A stretch of DNA of 64,000 nucleotides from Paramecium sonneborni (GCA_905182985.1 CAJJDN010000112.1:62001-126000), one strand, 5' to 3'. Numbered from the stretch's first letter, positions 11,301 through 23,617 are shown. The notes: a model not told the origin generated them from the letters alone. Numbers and translations are program-made.

Positions 11301-13017
11301 ATAAGATTATATTAGAAAAGGATTCTAAGTTCCTTTAGAAGAATCTAAAAAACTAAAATAATTAATTTATATGGTAGAGTGTGAATATCAAGTAACAAAT
11401 CCAATGAGATTAGAAATATCTACATTAGAGCAATAAGATTTCATAGGATATAAAAATTATATTAATTAAAATCTAAAACCGAAGTTCTTTATTGATTTTA
11501 AAGAATTTTATGCCAAGGACTTTTACGAAATCATATATTTCTAATAAGCAGATCTCAATATTTTAGAATCTATTAAGAAATTACTGTAATTTAAATTTCC
11601 AATATTCGATTGGAATGAGAATATTGAGGATGAAAAGTAAAGAATTGAGATTGTTTTACAGAGACATAAAGAAGTTTAAGATAAACTTTAAGAATTGTAA
11701 GAATAATTTTCAAAAGATACGAAATTTGTTAAATAATTAATTAATTGGAATGCAGAACTATTTAAATGTGTCAAAATTTTGAAGCAATACTTGATTATTA
11801 AGGAAGAATTAAAAGGTTAACTGATAACCTTATTGAAATGGCCATAATAATTTAGCATTTAAAAAATAAATGAGTTTAGTGTGCATTGTGAATAAATTAT
11901 TAGATAAGCAAATTCATACGTTTTAGCTATTGAATAATTACAATAAATGAAACTAATAGAAAACTTAGAAATCTTATTCAAATAATGGAATCCAAAAGTA
12001 AAGGATTATTTAATTGAGTAATGCCATTTCATTAATCAGACGTAATTTTCTCCCCTAATTATTGAATAAATGCAAATCGTTTATCAATTTCTATATGTGT
12101 GTATGGAATGTTTAAACTATAATATTGATGAAGTATTTTGTAGAACTTCTACTTATTAAGAACTTGAAAATATTTTGAATGGTTCTACTAAATTACAAGA
12201 GTTAAAGAGTTTTATTGATGGAAATATTCATAACTCTGCTTTGAGATATAAATTATATGATATAATAGAAAAATTTATGTAACAAAAATTAATCATTGAC
12301 TTTTAAAGTTTATTTGAATTAAAATTAGAGTAGAGCAAAGAGGGCACAAATAATTTTAATCCAAAAGAATTAGTAAAAAGAACAGATTTAAAGTTTCCTA
12401 TCAATAGAACTGATATTTAAAGCAATTTTTATTGCAAGTAGAATATGGATAGGATTAATCAAATAGTAGACTAACCAGAACTTAGATTAATATTTTAATA
12501 ATTTAGAGAGTTATTAAATAATATTACAACAATAATTGATTAGGATAATTCTGTCACAGATATTTAGGTTAATTAAATAACTATTATTGAATTAGCATGT
12601 AGTTTTGCTTAATAATTGCTAATTTAAAATGAATTAACAAATATCAAACCTTTAATTAAATTTCATTAATAATTAAGTCAGTATCCAAATACGAAATAGT
12701 TTTAAAATCAATTAATTGAGTTAGGAATTGTATTTCCAGTTGAATATAATATATATTTAGATGCTTGCCGAAGAAGAATCTAAAGATTAGCCTAAAATGT
12801 ATGCATAGAGTTTGAATCTTTAGATTTTTATGAAATTGCTTAAGCTAAATTGTTTTTCAATAACAAGGAATATCTCTTGAAATAAATTGATTTTCCTTAT
12901 CTTTATATGGATGCCAAATCATTGATTTTAGAGTAATAACCATTAAATTTTAATTGCACTCTAAATTTTAAAATAAATGGAAAATTTATAAAGTAGGGAG
13001 AGACAATTCAAATTTGA
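8368..13017 (+). CDS. Large helical protein, 1065 aa once assembly duplication is collapsed
   Basis: Starts at ATG 8368. Intron 8573-8601 (29 nt, GTATTAATG to TTTATTAG) joins the N-terminal exon to a long frame ending at TGA 13015-13017. As assembled, the frame breaks at N 10536; removing the 1423-bp repeated unit restores a continuous 1066-codon reading. Residues 1-150 are Gln/Asn-rich and probably disordered. The rest is almost entirely helical, with several Trp-anchored repeats (ENWTENDYAKLFEQWEDL early on). The final 150 residues include a small beta-rich end (FNCTLNFKINGKF). I recognise no family. Confidence 0.75.
9114..11958 (+). repeat. Exact direct duplication around a single N (probable assembly artefact)
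   Basis: 9114-10535 and 10537-11958 are the same 1422 bases, separated by one N at 10536. The second copy runs on smoothly into unique sequence while the first stops at the N. The duplication breaks an otherwise intact gene frame. This is the signature of overlapping contig ends joined without merging. Confidence 0.9.
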
Positions 13018-13036
13018 TTTGTTTTTTTATTATATA

Positions 13037-13408
13037 TCATTTTGCAAAAAAATTCCATAACATAAACACAACAACAAGAGCAACAATTAAAAATGCGAAG
13101 AGCTAAGCACTTGCAGGTGTACCACCTCCAGCTTGCCAAGGCTCTTAAGGTGAGGTTTTATCTATTGTCCCAACTTTGTATTTTTTTAATATTTCGCGTG
13201 CTCCTGATGTATGACCTATATTTGCATCAAATTCCTAACCTGTTTCGTTGAAATCTCTTGTAGCATCTTTACCAAAACGATTTTACAAAACTGCAGGACC
13301 ACCTGGATGTTCATTAAGATATGGAGTTGGATTATAAACAATACCATCTATAACAAGCCATCCATTTCTTTAATTTTCAGCAACTTATTACCATGTATAT
13401 GTGCTCAT
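13037..13408 (-). CDS. Tail-anchored cytochrome b5, 123 aa
   Basis: One exon, start ATG at 13406-13408, TGA at 13037-13039. Cytochrome b5 fold: WLVIDGIVYN, then the haem-binding HPGG motif with its axial His near residue 41, and the second axial His in NIGHTSGA near residue 69. A hydrophobic C-terminal helix (LFAFLIVALVVV) ends in WNFFAK, typical of an ER or outer mitochondrial tail anchor. It would pass electrons from a b5 reductase to desaturases or similar oxidases. It converges with the large helical gene ending 20 bp away. A truncated duplicate at 14160-14452 comes from the assembly repeat. Confidence 0.93.
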
Positions 13409-14036
13409 TAAAATAAAAATAGTTATTTTAAATTAAATAATGCTATGATCTTTAATCTCAATAAAATGATTATAAATTCTTTATGAAATTATACTTAATC
13501 ATGTAATTTTTATATCACAAAGTGAAAGATTTAGGATAAATTATTTTTAAGTTAAAAACAGTTTGAAGGTAGAATTTCCTCTAATATATAGCTCCTAATA
13601 AAATTATTAAATAGTTCATAAACCAAATTTATACTATTAATTGACTTTAAATATACTGTATTTTTTTCTTATTAGAACTTATAGAGATATAAAAGCAAAA
13701 TAAATTTAATAAATATTATTTTAATAAAGTTATCTGATTAATTTTACAAGAGAAAATTTAAAATTAATTCAATGACAAACAATAAAATTTAAAATACTTC
13801 ATGTAAATGAAAAAAAATAAATGAGTATGATATTTAAAAAATAAAATCCCTTTACAAATTATTTTAGTTTAAATTAAGTTTAATTAATCAAAAAATTAAT
13901 TAATTCCATTTAGTAATAATAAAAGGAAAACTTTGATCCAAAATATTGAAATATTAGACTCTAGCGAAATATATGATAAGAATAAGTTTAAGGAATTAAA
14001 ATGATGAGTTTTAATAAAAAATGTTATAAAAAATTT
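13409..14036 (+). other. Gene-free spacer
   Basis: AT-rich spacer between the cytochrome b5 start and tRNA-Lys on the minus strand (repeated at 14453-15080). No coding frame, RNA gene or repeat is visible beyond short A/T runs. Confidence 0.6.
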
Positions 14037-14110
14037 CGCCCGAACAGGGTCTCGATCCCTGGACCTAGAGATTAAGAGTCTCTCGCTCTACCAAGCTGAG
14101 CTATCCGGGC
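14037..14110 (-). tRNA. tRNA-Lys(CTT), duplicate from assembly overlap
   Basis: Identical in sequence to the tRNA at 15081-15154 and the reverse complement of 6880-6953, anticodon CTT. It lies within the exact 1035-bp duplication next to the N gap, so it is probably not an additional gene. Confidence 0.85.
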
Positions 14111-14159
14111 GAATTAATTTATTATTTTATTTTACTTTATTAATTGGAAANNNNNNNNN

Positions 14160-14452
14160 GGTGTACCACCTCCAGCTTGCCAAGGCTCTTAAGGTGAGGT
14201 TTTATCTATTGTCCCAACTTTGTATTTTTTTAATATTTCGCGTGCTCCTGATGTATGACCTATATTTGCATCAAATTCCTAACCTGTTTCGTTGAAATCT
14301 CTTGTAGCATCTTTACCAAAACGATTTTACAAAACTGCAGGACCACCTGGATGTTCATTAAGATATGGAGTTGGATTATAAACAATACCATCTATAACAA
14401 GCCATCCATTTCTTTAATTTTCAGCAACTTATTACCATGTATATGTGCTCAT
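14160..14452 (-). pseudogene. Partial cytochrome b5 copy cut by the gap
   Basis: Start codon at 14450-14452 and the first 97 codons of cytochrome b5, including HPGG, identical to 13116-13408. The membrane anchor is lost at the N gap. It is best read as the overlapping end of a contig rather than a second gene. Confidence 0.8.
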
Positions 14453-15080
14453 TAAAATAAAAATAGTTATTTTAAATTAAATAATGCTATGATCTTTAAT
14501 CTCAATAAAATGATTATAAATTCTTTATGAAATTATACTTAATCATGTAATTTTTATATCACAAAGTGAAAGATTTAGGATAAATTATTTTTAAGTTAAA
14601 AACAGTTTGAAGGTAGAATTTCCTCTAATATATAGCTCCTAATAAAATTATTAAATAGTTCATAAACCAAATTTATACTATTAATTGACTTTAAATATAC
14701 TGTATTTTTTTCTTATTAGAACTTATAGAGATATAAAAGCAAAATAAATTTAATAAATATTATTTTAATAAAGTTATCTGATTAATTTTACAAGAGAAAA
14801 TTTAAAATTAATTCAATGACAAACAATAAAATTTAAAATACTTCATGTAAATGAAAAAAAATAAATGAGTATGATATTTAAAAAATAAAATCCCTTTACA
14901 AATTATTTTAGTTTAAATTAAGTTTAATTAATCAAAAAATTAATTAATTCCATTTAGTAATAATAAAAGGAAAACTTTGATCCAAAATATTGAAATATTA
15001 GACTCTAGCGAAATATATGATAAGAATAAGTTTAAGGAATTAAAATGATGAGTTTTAATAAAAAATGTTATAAAAAATTT

Positions 15081-15154
15081 CGCCCGAACAGGGTCTCGAT
15101 CCCTGGACCTAGAGATTAAGAGTCTCTCGCTCTACCAAGCTGAGCTATCCGGGC
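15081..15154 (-). tRNA. tRNA-Lys(CTT)
   Basis: Same cloverleaf as 6880-6953 on the opposite strand: anticodon loop CTCTTAA, intact D, anticodon and T stems, discriminator G, no intron. With 6880-6953 it forms an inverted pair of identical genes about 8 kb apart. Confidence 0.95.
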
Positions 15155-15457
15155 GAATTAATTTATTATTTTATTTTACTTTATTAATTGGAAAACACTT
15201 TATTTTATTTTATTTTTATACATATTTAATAATATAACATTTATTATTGAAATTATTAACTTATTTATCAAAACAGAATTTATTTTATATTTATCAATCT
15301 ATAATCTAAAATTATAAATTTAAAAATAAGTAGATTTTGATAATCATTAATTTCTATATTAAATTAAATAATTTCAAAAAAGATTTTTACTTATATAAAT
15401 TAAACTAGAATTTTAATAAATAAGTTTTGAAATTCTATTTATTTAATGAATATTCTT

Positions 15458-17173
15458 TCAATCTAATTATGTTTCTATGAATATGGTTTAATCTAAAGAC
15501 TTACTCATCTCAAATTATTAGTTTAATAATTAGTTGAAGCTGCCTAATTGTGCAAGTATTTCTTAAACATTAAAAGGAGAATTAGAAATATCATGTGCAA
15601 TTACATTAGATACTAACTTAGCAGTTTAATTCAAAGCCAATTATGTAAATACTCTTTTCTTACCTGTATTTTAAAAACAATATATAAAGAATTATTAAAA
15701 CATTTTTTCTAAGTCTGAATTATTTCTATTAATACTGTATAACGTATTCTCTCCTTAAATTAATTCCTCACAATAATAATAAATTCCATTTGAAACTTCT
15801 ATGATAAATTATCTTGGAATTCTTAAATAATTAAATATTTATATTTTTTTTTATAAATCCAAATTTTCTTAAACATATTTTTTTATAAGCTCAAAGCATA
15901 ATAAATTATTTAGTATTTAATCTTTTATCTAACTTTAAGTTAAATTTTTGTATTCATTTGCTTATTTTTTTTTCAATTCAAAATCCAAATTTAGAAATTA
16001 TAAGATTTAAATTTTAAATGGGTTTTCAGATCTAAATTCTTTTTAAGCTTAATTAAATTCTTCTTCTGAAAATTCTTTAATAGGTGATTCAGTTAGATTT
16101 ACTTAACTTATTAATGATAAATCTGATAGTGTATTCAAATTCAACTTTACCTCTGATAATTTAAAATTTATTATATTATTTGAAAAATTATAGACTTATT
16201 TTTCCTTTTAAAAATTATTTATTATTTATACTAGTTTTTCAATTTCTTTGTTTAAAATGTTAATTTAATTTTCATAGTCTTATTTTTATTTTTCTAAATT
16301 TTCCTAAATGATTGCATAATTCTATTTTAAATTTAAATTCTCGTTTTATAATTTATCATATTAATTTTTCAATTAATCATCTTTGAAATATTTATGTAAT
16401 ATAATACTTTATAATGCATCATCAAAATTGTAATTTAGTTAGGCTTATAATTTTTCAATCTACTATTATTGTTATTCTAATTCTAAAGTGTATTACTTTA
16501 CTTACTTTTTAATGGCTGCTTGGATGATATTTTCATGTTTCTACTATAAATTAGCTATTTCTAATTTTAACATTTTGTTTTCTTAGCTCAATTCACTTTC
16601 TGAAGATTATGATTGTAATTGTTATATTTAATTAAGTTCTTTTGATGTTTATTCTAGCTTTTTATTCAGTTCGAAATTTTATGTATACTCTTTTTCGTAA
16701 GCAGCTGCTTTTTATGCTTTTTCTTATTCTAACTTATCGACCTTTTTTTTAAATTTTTCATTATCAATTTCTAATTACATATTTTTTTCTTTAAGATTGT
16801 TAATTTCGTCTTTTTGAATTAAGATTGTTTCTAAATTACTTTGAATTTAATTTTAATAACTCTACACTTCTTGATATTTCTATTATCCTAACTTTTCTTT
16901 TTCAATATATATTATTTTTTCATTTAACTTTTCAAATTCTTTTTTATTATTTTCTTTATCTATTTTTTATTTAATTAGCATTTTTAGAGAATAAATAACA
17001 TAAGTGTTAGACTAAGGATTTCCTAATCTTTAATATTCTAGATCTAGATCATAATCAGAATCCTAATCTTTTTCGAATTTTAATAAAATCCTTTCTTTGA
17101 TATCATTCTCCTCACAATCAATTTCAAATGAATCTCCATTTAATTTGTAAATGATCCTCTTTTCTTTTTACAT
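15458..17173 (-). CDS. Coiled-coil protein, right-arm paralogue, 571 aa
   Basis: One exon from ATG 17171-17173 to TGA 15458-15460. N-terminal start MQKEKRIIYKLNGDS, then a Lys/Glu/Gln coiled coil to about residue 330. The C-terminal domain has YYYCEELIQ, so the first Cys of the CxxC pair in the left-arm copies is Tyr here, arguing against an obligate zinc site. The 3' two thirds are nearly identical to gene 4858-6576; the 5' third differs clearly (EENDIKERI against EENKIKQII). The gene lies 196 bp downstream of the RING-like gene, both on the minus strand. Function unknown. Confidence 0.82.
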
Positions 17174-17369
17174 TATTTTTATTTTAATTAATAAATATAA
17201 GATCTTTATTTTATTTTATTTTATTATTTTTATTTTAATTAATAAAATATATGATCTATTTTTTATTAGAATGAATAAGAAATATTATCAAATAACAATA
17301 ATTTTTGATAATTAAATATCCAACTCTATTGAATTTTTTAACATTAAATACTAATAATAATAATCAAAT

Positions 17370-18443
17370 TCATTAACAATTAATACAATTATTTATTTCT
17401 TCTTGAATATCAGAAATGTATAAGAAACCACATTAACATTTAGTAAAGTCTTTTTTACATTACCTTATTAATTATTAAACTTGATTTTATAAAAAGTTTT
17501 CATATGTAAACGAGTTTTGGCTTTGTTATTAATGTTTTAATGCATCTTTGATCATTCTAGAGTTTATCAAACTGTTACAACTGCAAAAAATATTTGTTTA
17601 ATTACAATTTGCCTTTATTTTTTATATTATACATTCTTCATGATAATAATGCAAACATGTTGTTAAGAAATGATTAAACTTAATTTGTTATCCACATTCT
17701 TAGCATGATTATGTTAATTCTTCAGTTTCAGACAAATTATCAATGTCATAATTATTATTTTCATTTTCTTGATTCACATTATTAGTATCACCAATCATTT
17801 TTTTTTAAAGTTCTTCTTATTATCTTCTAATCTCCTCTTGTAATTTATTATTTTCTTCAATCTTATCTTTAATTTCTTTTTCTTTTCTTTCTCTAATTTG
17901 AATTAATTGTTATACTAAATAAGTTGTTTAAGAAATATAATTGTTAAATTGCTCATTTTAATAAAATTAATTATTTTACTTTTAAATCAATTATTATTAT
18001 TAGAAAGTGATCTAATTTATCAAATCAAAATTTAAAGGATTTATTTCTTGTATATTAAAGTGAAAATATCTTCTATTTTATTTTTCAACCATCTTTTCCA
18101 GCTAAGAATCTTAGTAAAATTTATCAAATTCTAATTTCTAAAAATAATATTCTAAAATATTTTCATTAAAAATTTCATATTATTTTGACAATTTATCAAA
18201 ATGTTTATTTAAAGAAATTTAAGTACTTTCTTAAGGATTTTAACTTAATTCTTATAGATTATTAATTAGATCTGATTTAATCTCTTTTCCTTTTTATTAC
18301 TAATAATGATTCATGATTTCTTAATATGATTCTCTATAGCAATTATTGTAATTTTTAGCTTATTCTTGTAATTACTTAATAGTTTTGGAAAATCCGCCTT
18401 AAAATTCGAAAAGTTATTGAATCATTTAGGCAACTATCGCCAT
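17370..18443 (-). CDS. RING-like zinc-binding protein, 357 aa (intact copy)
   Basis: One exon, ATG 18441-18443 to TGA 17370-17372. Residues 1-220 are helical and Gln-rich (MAIVAQMIQQLFEF). A charged coiled coil follows (IREREKEKEIKDK type). The last 110 residues hold a cysteine/histidine cluster: CQECG, CLHYYHEEC, CSC, then CKKDFTKCQCG and CINCQ at the very end. Spacing fits a RING-like or split RING cross-brace, suggesting an E3 ligase-like or zinc-scaffold role (inference). The left arm holds its truncated, frameshifted copy. Confidence 0.75.
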
Positions 18444-18581
18444 ATAATTATTATTTTATTTTTCTATTAAAAATATATTAATTTAAAATTATATTAATAA
18501 GGGTAATATAATGAAATAAACACGAAATTTGAATAACATTAAAAAAAAATTAATATTTAGAATCAATTTTATATTTAATTA

Positions 18582-19316
18582 ATGATTCAATAAGAGCAAT
18601 TCACAGATGAACAAATCTAACAGTATGATTAATAAGCTGATTGTATTAATCAAATTTATTTTAATAGAGGCTATTCAGTAGTTTTAACAAATTCTACCTC
18701 TCATTCCTGAGAATAAATGGGAACTCCATAGTGACAAAAATGGCTTTAAGATCCATCTTAGACCTGATAAAGACACAGGTTTAAACTTTTCAAGAGGAGA
18801 AGGGTTTTTACCTTATACTATTGATTAAATTATGGAAGTTCTTAATTAAGTAGAAAATGCTGAAAAATTTGATGAATTATGTGAAAAAGTATTCATTTAT
18901 ATTCCAATAAAATTTAGGCCTCTCTCATATAAAAAATAAGAGATGATTTATTAATCTTTTATTAAAGATTAAAAGATATGTTTATAGTGGTATCAGGAAG
19001 AGATTTTGTGATTCTTTAAAAAAGACATAAAAATGGAAATTAATTATGGGTAGTAGGCAAATCAATTGAATTAGCTTCAAGACCACCTGTTAAAGGAAAA
19101 GTTAGAGGTGAATTGAAATTAGGAGGTTGGTTATTAGAAGAGAAGGAAGGAGTAATAATTCAATAAAAATTTTAGGGTACTTAAGTTACCTATATGACTT
19201 GGGGAGATCCAAAAGGAAACTTGCCAGCTAAGGCTGTTAATTTTGCATCTAGTGCCTAGGGTTAAGTTGTAGAAAGATTAAAAAAGTTTATGGATTAAAA
19301 GTATGGAAAAAAATGA
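18582..19316 (+). CDS. START-domain lipid-binding protein, 226 aa
   Basis: Exons joined by introns 18643-18667 (25 nt) and 18889-18917 (29 nt), both ending TAG; TGA at 19314-19316. The protein is essentially one START domain: the WELHSDKNGFKI strand pair, a central VSGRDFV segment with the following basic strand, and the C-terminal signature TYMTWGDPKGNLPAKAVN followed by an amphipathic helix. START domains bind phospholipid or sterol in a deep pocket. Length suits a stand-alone cytosolic carrier of the PCTP/StarD type. It diverges from the RING-like gene, with 138 bp between starts. Confidence 0.88.
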
Positions 19317-19879
19317 AATATTTTTTTAATAAAACATATTATTTTGTAATATTGAATATCTAAAAATAGTTAATAATAATAATTCTAATATAAGAAAATT
19401 AGGATAAATATTTCTTCTTGTTTTTGTAATTAAAAATAATTATTAAGATCTAATTTATAAATTAGATCTTGACAAGTTTCTACGTGATTTAATAATGATA
19501 TATTTAGAATTAACTTTTACAAATTTACTATCAGAAATGTCCTAAAAATTAACTTAACAATAACAAGTAAGATGTTTCCTAATAATAATATTTTCTTAAT
19601 AACCAAATCTGGAAAGAAAGGATGTAACCTTTTTGGCATATATAAACTCTAAAATTTAAATAAATTAGAAAAGATTGAAATAAGATATAAAATTTATCGT
19701 TTTAATAAGTTACTAAAATTTTATATTAGCAAAGATAATTCGTATTTAAATAAAGTTGTAATGATTTAAAATACTAGTGATAAAATGCACTTATTTATTA
19801 TGTATGTATGAATAAACTTAAATTAAAAAACTCAAAATTAATAAAGAATAGTAATTAATTAAAATAGTAGAAAGTATTA
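19317..19879 (+). other. Gene-free spacer
   Basis: AT-rich sequence between the START and Myb-type genes with frequent TGA in every frame; no RNA gene or repeat seen. Confidence 0.55.
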
Positions 19880-20388
19880 ATGATGCAAGAAAAAGAAGAA
19901 ATATCTTCTAATAATGAATAGCCTAATAAAAATAGCATGATAAAAAAACAAAAAAAGAAAAATGAATATGATTATCATAGAAAAAAGCGAAGAGGCTCTG
20001 ATGGAACAAACAGTAAAAAATCAGGTCAAAAATTTTCGTAAGATGAAGATAAGCGTATTTTGTAATTAGTACTTAATAATGGACCTAAATTTTAAAAGAT
20101 TCATAGACATTTCCCTGGAAAAACTTTGGCTATGGTGAAAAATCGATATTATAAATATTTGCGCTTTAGATGGGAAATTTTAGGAGAGTATCATTTTATT
20201 AATTTAGAAATTACAAACATTTAAGTGTTCCATAAGAATAATTGGAGACTTTGTGTGAGCAACAAAAAAATGTGAGTAATATACTAAATGCAGAAAAAGA
20301 TGATCTCGTATCTCAAATAACATCCCGAACTGCATTACTATAAAATGCTCGAATGTTTGTTGAATATTTAGTTGAATAATTATTGTGA
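19880..20388 (+). CDS. Single-repeat Myb/SANT-like protein, 162 aa
   Basis: ATG 19880 (a second ATG follows at 19883). Intron 20188-20207 is only 20 nt and ends TAG; TGA 20386-20388. A Lys-rich N terminus (IKKQKKKNEYDYHRKKRRG) is a likely nuclear signal. Residues 55-105 form one Myb/SANT repeat: FSQDEDKRILQLV, then FQKIHRHFPGKT, then a recognition-helix segment MVKNRYYKYL, with aromatic positions conserved in kind. The C-terminal third is an acidic helix likely to dimerise. Probably a DNA-binding regulator; targets unknown. Confidence 0.82.
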
Positions 20389-21821
20389 CATTAAGATTTT
20401 AGCAAATTCTTAATCTTAAATTTTTTATTTACTCAATGATCTCTTTTATTTATTAAATTTCAAATTACAAAGAGTACAAATCACAATTTTTAAATCAAAT
20501 TTAAAAGTCATTACTAATTTTAATTGAAAAGTTATATCAAATGCTGATCAATAAAAATTTTATATGTTTCTAATTTTCATTATTATAATTCAATTAAATA
20601 AGAATTAGTTTAAACCAAAGTACACTATCTCATACCAATAAGTTTTAAACCTAAGTATAAAAATATTCTTTTTAATTCCTGGAATTAAATTAAAAAAAAA
20701 ATGAACACTAAACATAAATTTTCTTATATACAATATGCACATTTATTAAATTCTAGAATAATGTTTTTATTTATTCATAATTCACATATAATATAAAATC
20801 TAAACCTTAATTTCATGAAAAAATAAAAATAAAAAATTTGAATCAGAGAGATTATTTTGTAAATATAAAAAAAATAAATTTTAACTATCATTACTATAAA
20901 CTTCAATTGGATCCATTCTAGCTTAAGTGAAAAGTTATCATAATTCATGGATATTCACAATTTTTGTAATCCCATTATGAAACTATAATTTAATTGTTTC
21001 TGAATTCAGATATGTTGAATCTAAGGTTTACAAATAAAATTTCTTTTATTTTTGATTATGCATTATATAGTTTATAATAAAAATAAATTTATTTCATAAA
21101 ATCGGGCTAATTTTGTATTTTTTAATGCTAAATACCATGTTCACTGTTTAATTTTATTTTTTATTTTTTTTTCTTTAATAGCAATTTAAACTTATTTTGA
21201 ATTAATATAGAATTTTTATATTTTATAAGGTAACTCATTTAATGTATATAGGTTTTTAACCTTTTTTATACAATTATCTAATAAAAATATCAATAAATAA
21301 ATTACTTCTAATCAATTTGTTAATATAATAAAATTTAAAACTTTATTTAAAAATCTATTGAAAATCGTTCTTCTTTATGTATTTATAATATTCCATTTTT
21401 TATTTATAATTTACAATTTTCTAAATCAGCCAATCAAATTGGAGATTCATTGAAAATTTTTAAAGTTGAAGAATTTTATTTATGAATCTTAACTCTATTT
21501 TCTCTAATATTTATTTTATTGTAATTATCTTAATATTTATTTTATTATGATGATTACAACTATTATTATTAGAATGTGATTCTGATAGTAAAAAGAAATT
21601 AAATACGATAAAACCAAGTTAACTTGAAGTGGATTTTATTTAGAAAATGAATTTTTATGTTTTCAGTATTACTTAAAACTAATAATATCTAAAAATAAAA
21701 GTAATTATATTGAATGTTTAGGATAGATTAATATGATTATTGATAAGCGTAATGATAAAAAATATGGATTTTTTATAAATAGAAATATATTCGTTAACTA
21801 AGTTTAATTATAATTAATAAG
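20389..21821 (+). other. Gene-free region, 1.4 kb
   Basis: Long AT-rich stretch with no sustained TGA-free frame on either strand, no tRNA and no repeat that I could find. It is unusually long for this gene-dense window. Confidence 0.55.
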
Positions 21822-22574
21822 ATGAACCATATACCTATTTATTAACGTGCCTAACATTTAATAAAAGAGAAACAATAGAAAATTGCTGAATATAAAAGAT
21901 AGAAAGAATTGAATGAAGAATAAGAATGTAGTAAATATTCATTTCGGCCAAATATTCATAAGGATAGAGAATATCGAACAGTAAATTAATTTTTAGAAGA
22001 AGTTGATTATTGGATAGAAAGAAAAAATGAATAACTTCAAATCATGTAAAAAGAAAAAGAGTAGGAAGAATTGAAAGGTTTGACATTTAAACCAAAGATT
22101 AATAAGAAATCACAACGATTAATTTAAGATTAGAATTCATCATTACTTTAAAGATGCCAAAAGACTTAAATAAATAAACAAATAAATGGTTAACATCATT
22201 TGATTGAAGAATTGAAAAAGACTCCTTTTTGTCCATAAATTAATGCAAATTCAATAAAATTAGCTTGTCAAAGTAAAACACCAGAAAGATCAGTTTCTCC
22301 AAATTTAAAATAGCAATACACTCAAAGAATAATAGGAAAATCAACATCAAGAACACCAAACAGAATTGAATAAAGGGTTAAAACATAAATAGTCACACCT
22401 CTTAGATAGAATTAAAAGGTATCATATTATAAATAAACATAATCTATGGCAAGTACAACTTTTAATTCTAACAATAATAGTAAGTAAAAAGTATTACCAT
22501 TATAAAATGTTACAAATCATATGAAATTTATAGAAGATTTAGTTAATAGGAATCCTCCTAAAGCTTTAGTTTGA
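21822..22574 (+). CDS. Basic low-complexity protein with FxPxI motifs, 250 aa
   Basis: Single exon from ATG 21822 to TGA 22572-22574. The N-terminal half is helical and charged (QRAQHLIKEKQQKIAEYK). It contains the repeated short motif FRPNI and FKPKINKKS, common in ciliate cytoskeleton-associated proteins. The C-terminal half is Ser/Thr/Asn/Gln-rich and probably disordered (SKTPERSVSPN). No enzyme domain. A structural cortical or axonemal role is a guess from composition only. It is convergent with the minus gene ending at 22637. Confidence 0.7.
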
Positions 22575-22636
22575 TAAATATACTACGATTTATATATATA
22601 TTTAAATAGATTATATTTGTTAATTCGAAAGGTAAA

Positions 22637-23617
22637 TCAATTTGAAAATTAATAAATCATAAATCCTACTTTATTAGGATTATCATAATCCCAACCAATT
22701 ACAATTCCAGAATAAAAATACATATTTTCAAATGTATAATCAACTTCATTGTGATGATTAGATTCTAAATTTTAAATCTCTGGAAATACATTCATATAAT
22801 CAAATTTTCTTTACTCTGGACATAAACTTCTATAAATATTTAGTATGGATATATTGTGATCAATAAGAATATTATAGAATTAATATTCTATGTTAATATT
22901 CCGAATGATTTGTAATTTACTTGGTGATAGTAAATGTATACACATCTATTATTAACCAATAATAATTCTATTTTTAAAGTAAAAAAATTCATCATAATGA
23001 TTCTTAGGAAATATTTCTTTTTGTTTTTATATTCTCATATTAATTCTGTTCCAAATTTAAACTGATTTTCTTTTTTAATTCGAAATCAAATATCTACATG
23101 GTGTTAAAGGTATGAAATTTTCTAATTTGAAATCAAATTCTATTTTTTATTATAGTGTTCCATTTATTAAGCAGTGAATATATAGTAATTATTCTATAAT
23201 AGTGAATATTTATGCTGATTTAATTATTAATTTATCTATTACTTCATGTCCTGGTAAATCAATAGTTAGGCTTTCTTTTTGTTCTTCTAAATAAACTATT
23301 GTCATTTAGCAATTACAATTAAAACTTACAAAACATTAAGAACAATCAGAAAAATCACACATGAATTGAGATATAGGAGAGCACAAATGAATTTAATAAG
23401 TTTTAATACATTTTCTCTCTATTAAACTCCAAATTTAATAATAATAATGATAATTTGTTTTCTAAACATTGTTATCATAACATCCTCTAACACTTATTGC
23501 AACAAATCTTTAATCTTGAGATACTAAACACCTTTTAACAAAAGCTTTATTGAAATTAAACTGTTCTAATTAAAAATGATATTTCCCTTCCAAGTATTCA
23601 TATCTCTTATGTTGCAT
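22637..23617 (-). CDS. Hypothetical protein, beta-rich, 326 aa
   Basis: Single exon, ATG 23615-23617 to TGA 22637-22639, 327 codons. Cys-rich around residues 100-130 (CSPISQFMCDFSDCSQCF, then FNCNC). Spaced aromatic and strand-like segments (FVAISVRGC, then YYYQIWSLI, then RIIIGQQQMCIHLLSP) suggest a beta-propeller-like or other all-beta fold, but no WD signature is clear. It ends FYSGIVIGWDYDNPNKVG. I do not recognise a family. The frame is open throughout, which supports a real gene. Confidence 0.7.

Larger units (their letters stand above)
13116..15194 (+). repeat. Exact direct duplication flanking a 9-N gap (probable assembly artefact)
   Basis: 13116-14150 equals 14160-15194 base for base; the N run is 14151-14159. 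The duplicated 1035 bp hold the 5' part of the cytochrome b5 gene, its upstream spacer and tRNA-Lys. Removing one copy leaves a single b5 gene and a single tRNA at this place. Confidence 0.9.
15051..18238 (-). repeat. Right arm of large inverted duplication
   Basis: Reverse-complement counterpart of 1758-6981: tRNA-Lys, one coiled-coil gene and the RING-like gene in the same relative order. Spacers beside the tRNA are essentially identical to the left arm. Unlike the left arm, the RING-like gene is complete here and continues past the homology edge to its start at 18443. Confidence 0.85.

Noticed and set aside
13211..13411. Plus-strand frame and copy at 14255
   Set aside because: Antisense to cytochrome b5, which has HPGG and a tail anchor.
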